DNA of 34,819 nt from positions 1-34,819 of the forward strand of contig JAKITM010000011.1 in assembly GCA_021648045.1 (NCBI GenBank). The letters are read 5' to 3'. Below, one piece after another: positions 33,690 to 34,819 of the stretch. This DNA is from Lysobacterales bacterium (GTDB lineage: Bacteria; Pseudomonadota; Gammaproteobacteria; Xanthomonadales; SZUA-36). Numbering within the stretch: position 1 is the first letter of the stretch; the number at the start of each line of letters is the position of its first letter. Made by a program: the position numbers and the translations under genes. The notes beneath the pieces were generated by a model. That model had not been told where the DNA came from. It searched no databases and saw only the letters and a program-made list of their open reading frames with translations.

Positions 33690-34709
33690 GTGAGTAAAGT
33701 ACCTGCGATTCGGTTTAGGGGGTTTAGTGGGGAGTGGGCCAATAAAGAACTGGGGGAACTGGGTTCTGTTGCAATGAATAAAAGAATATTTAAGGAACAG
33801 ACGTCGAATGAAGGTGATGTTCCTTTTTTCAAGATTGGAACATTTGGAAGCGAACCTGATGCATTCATTTCAAGAAAGTTATTTGATGAATACAAGTCAA
33901 AGTATCCATTTCCTCAAAAGGGTGATCTTCTGATTTCAGCTTCTGGGAGCATTGGTAGGATAGTTGAATATAGCGGAGATGACGAATACTTTCAGGACTC
34001 AAATATTGTTTGGCTTAAACATGATGACAAATTAGAAAATTCCTTTTTGAAAGTTTTTTATTCTATTGTTAAGTGGAGCGGCTTAGAGGGAAGTACAATC
34101 AAACGGCTTTACAATAAAAACATCCTAGAAACTCCTATCTCAGTACCTTTACCGAAAGAACAAACCAAAATCGGCAACTATTTCCAACAGCTCGATACCC
34201 TTATCTCCCAGCATCAGCAAAAGCATGACAAGCTGTTAAACCTTAAAAAAGCCCTGCTCGAAAAAATGTTCCCGAAACAGGGCTTCGATGTGCCTGAAAT
34301 TCGTTTTAAGGGGTTTAGTGGGGAGTGGGAAGAGAGGAAGTTGGGGGGAATTGTGGATGTAACATCTGTGAAAAGAATACATCAATCTGACTGGACTGTT
34401 TCAGGAATTAGGTTTCTCCGTGCTCGTGATATTGTTTCAGCCTTCAAAAATGAAAAACCATCAGATTATTTATATATAACAAAAGAAAAATACACGGAAT
34501 ACTCATTAATATCAGGAAAGGTAAAGGAAGGAGATTTATTGGTAACGGGAGTGGGAACAATTGGTGTTCCAATGCTGATTACTGATGATGAACCAGTTTA
34601 TTTTAAGGATGGAAATATTATTTGGTTTAAAAATGAGAATTTAATTGATGGAAACTTTCTTTATTCTTCGTTTATAAACAATGAAATTCAAGCACTAGTG
34701 TCCCGTTAA
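33690..34709 (+). pseudogene. hsdS: Type I restriction-modification specificity subunit, interrupted by an insertion sequence
   Basis: It encodes the DNA-recognition subunit HsdS. The repeat heads VPAIRFRGFSGEWANKELGE and VPEIRFKGFSGEWEERKLGG open two target recognition domains. The central conserved helix contains EQTKIGNYFQQLDTLISQHQ and LLNLKKALLEKMFPKQ. The second domain stops at NNEIQALVSR, so the distal conserved helix is missing. The stop codon TAA (34707-34709) lies in the sequence of the adjoining insertion element. The start is GTG at 33690, one base after the hsdM stop; GTG at 33681 is possible. The recognition-domain DNA is more AT-rich than the genes around it, as is common for hsdS. 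Confidence 0.85.
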
Positions 34710-34819
34710 CTTTCATAGCATAACCATTTGATTGGGATCCGCAACCCTGCCAGGAGGCGGGTCTCCTCGAAGCAAGGCCATCATATCCCTTTTTTCGAAC
34801 AAGTTGAGCTGCAATAAGC
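34700..34819 (-). mobile_element. Insertion sequence end cutting hsdS (runs off the window)
   Basis: Coding of hsdS ends abruptly near 34700 and is replaced by DNA carrying the 3' end of a transposase on the minus strand. The terminal inverted repeat probably begins near TGTCCCGTTAAC (34699-34710). The other end and any target-site duplication lie outside the window, so the exact boundary and family are not fixed. Confidence 0.65.
34713..34819 (-). CDS. Transposase, C-terminal fragment (IS4-like DDE type)
   Basis: The minus-strand frame ends with TGA at 34715-34713 and encodes at least 34 residues: LLQLNLFEKRDMMALLRGDP, then PPGRVADPNQMVML. The L-x-LNLFEKR segment resembles the C-terminal helix and basic tail of IS4-type transposases. 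The catalytic part is outside the window, so the family call is tentative. Confidence 0.6.
   Translation of the reverse strand, partial: LLQLNLFEKRDMMALLRGDPPPGRVADPNQMVML

Overview
The window (about 35 kb, mid-range GC) looks like chromosomal DNA of a gammaproteobacterium, probably a marine relative of the Cellvibrionales/Pseudomonadales. The evidence is the gene order dsbD - tlpA-like - aroQ - accB - accC - prmA, a heat-shock groESL operon with a sigma-32 type promoter, glnE beside lipopolysaccharide (LPS) genes, waaA facing a pcm-tolC pair, and gammaproteobacterial families such as DUF2333 and DUF3379. The lineage is inferred from gene content only.

Layout. (1) 1-3029: the end of an nfeD-like gene, a strong bidirectional terminator, then hppA (membrane pyrophosphatase, minus) diverging from ppa (soluble pyrophosphatase, plus). 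(2) 3066-6055: a tight four-gene plus-strand operon encoding a methyltransferase, a NodB-type deacetylase, a divergent LpxL-like acyltransferase and a sulfotransferase, probably for tailoring a cell-surface molecule. (3) 6080-12280: a minus-strand housekeeping block (prmA, accC, accB, aroQ, a TlpA-like thioredoxin and a long DsbD with a duplicated N-terminal domain). (4) 12506-14706: groES-groEL with a promoter and terminator. (5) 14720-24377: an LPS block holding an LpxL-type acyltransferase, a GT2, an O-antigen ligase family protein, a GT4, a CHCC zinc-finger protein, an ELM1-family protein whose start appears to be ATT, glnE and waaA. (6) 24403-26495: a TolC-family protein and a Pcm-like methyltransferase. 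(7) 26824-29951: an ECF sigma factor with a DUF3379 partner, then DUF2333, a small lipoprotein and an AmpD-like amidase, suggesting envelope stress and cell-wall functions. (8) 30044-31138: an unrecognised protein that joins an excisionase-type DNA-binding domain to a membrane segment and a glycine-rich, probably beta-rich exterior. (9) 31186-34819: a methyltransferase, then a decayed type I restriction-modification locus. Its hsdM has lost its 5' half, and its hsdS is cut by an insertion sequence that runs off the window.

The most unusual items are the 364-residue HTH-membrane-exterior protein, the four-gene surface-modification operon, the apparent ATT start, the double-alpha DsbD, and the broken hsdM/hsdS locus. 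No rRNA, tRNA or CRISPR array was seen.
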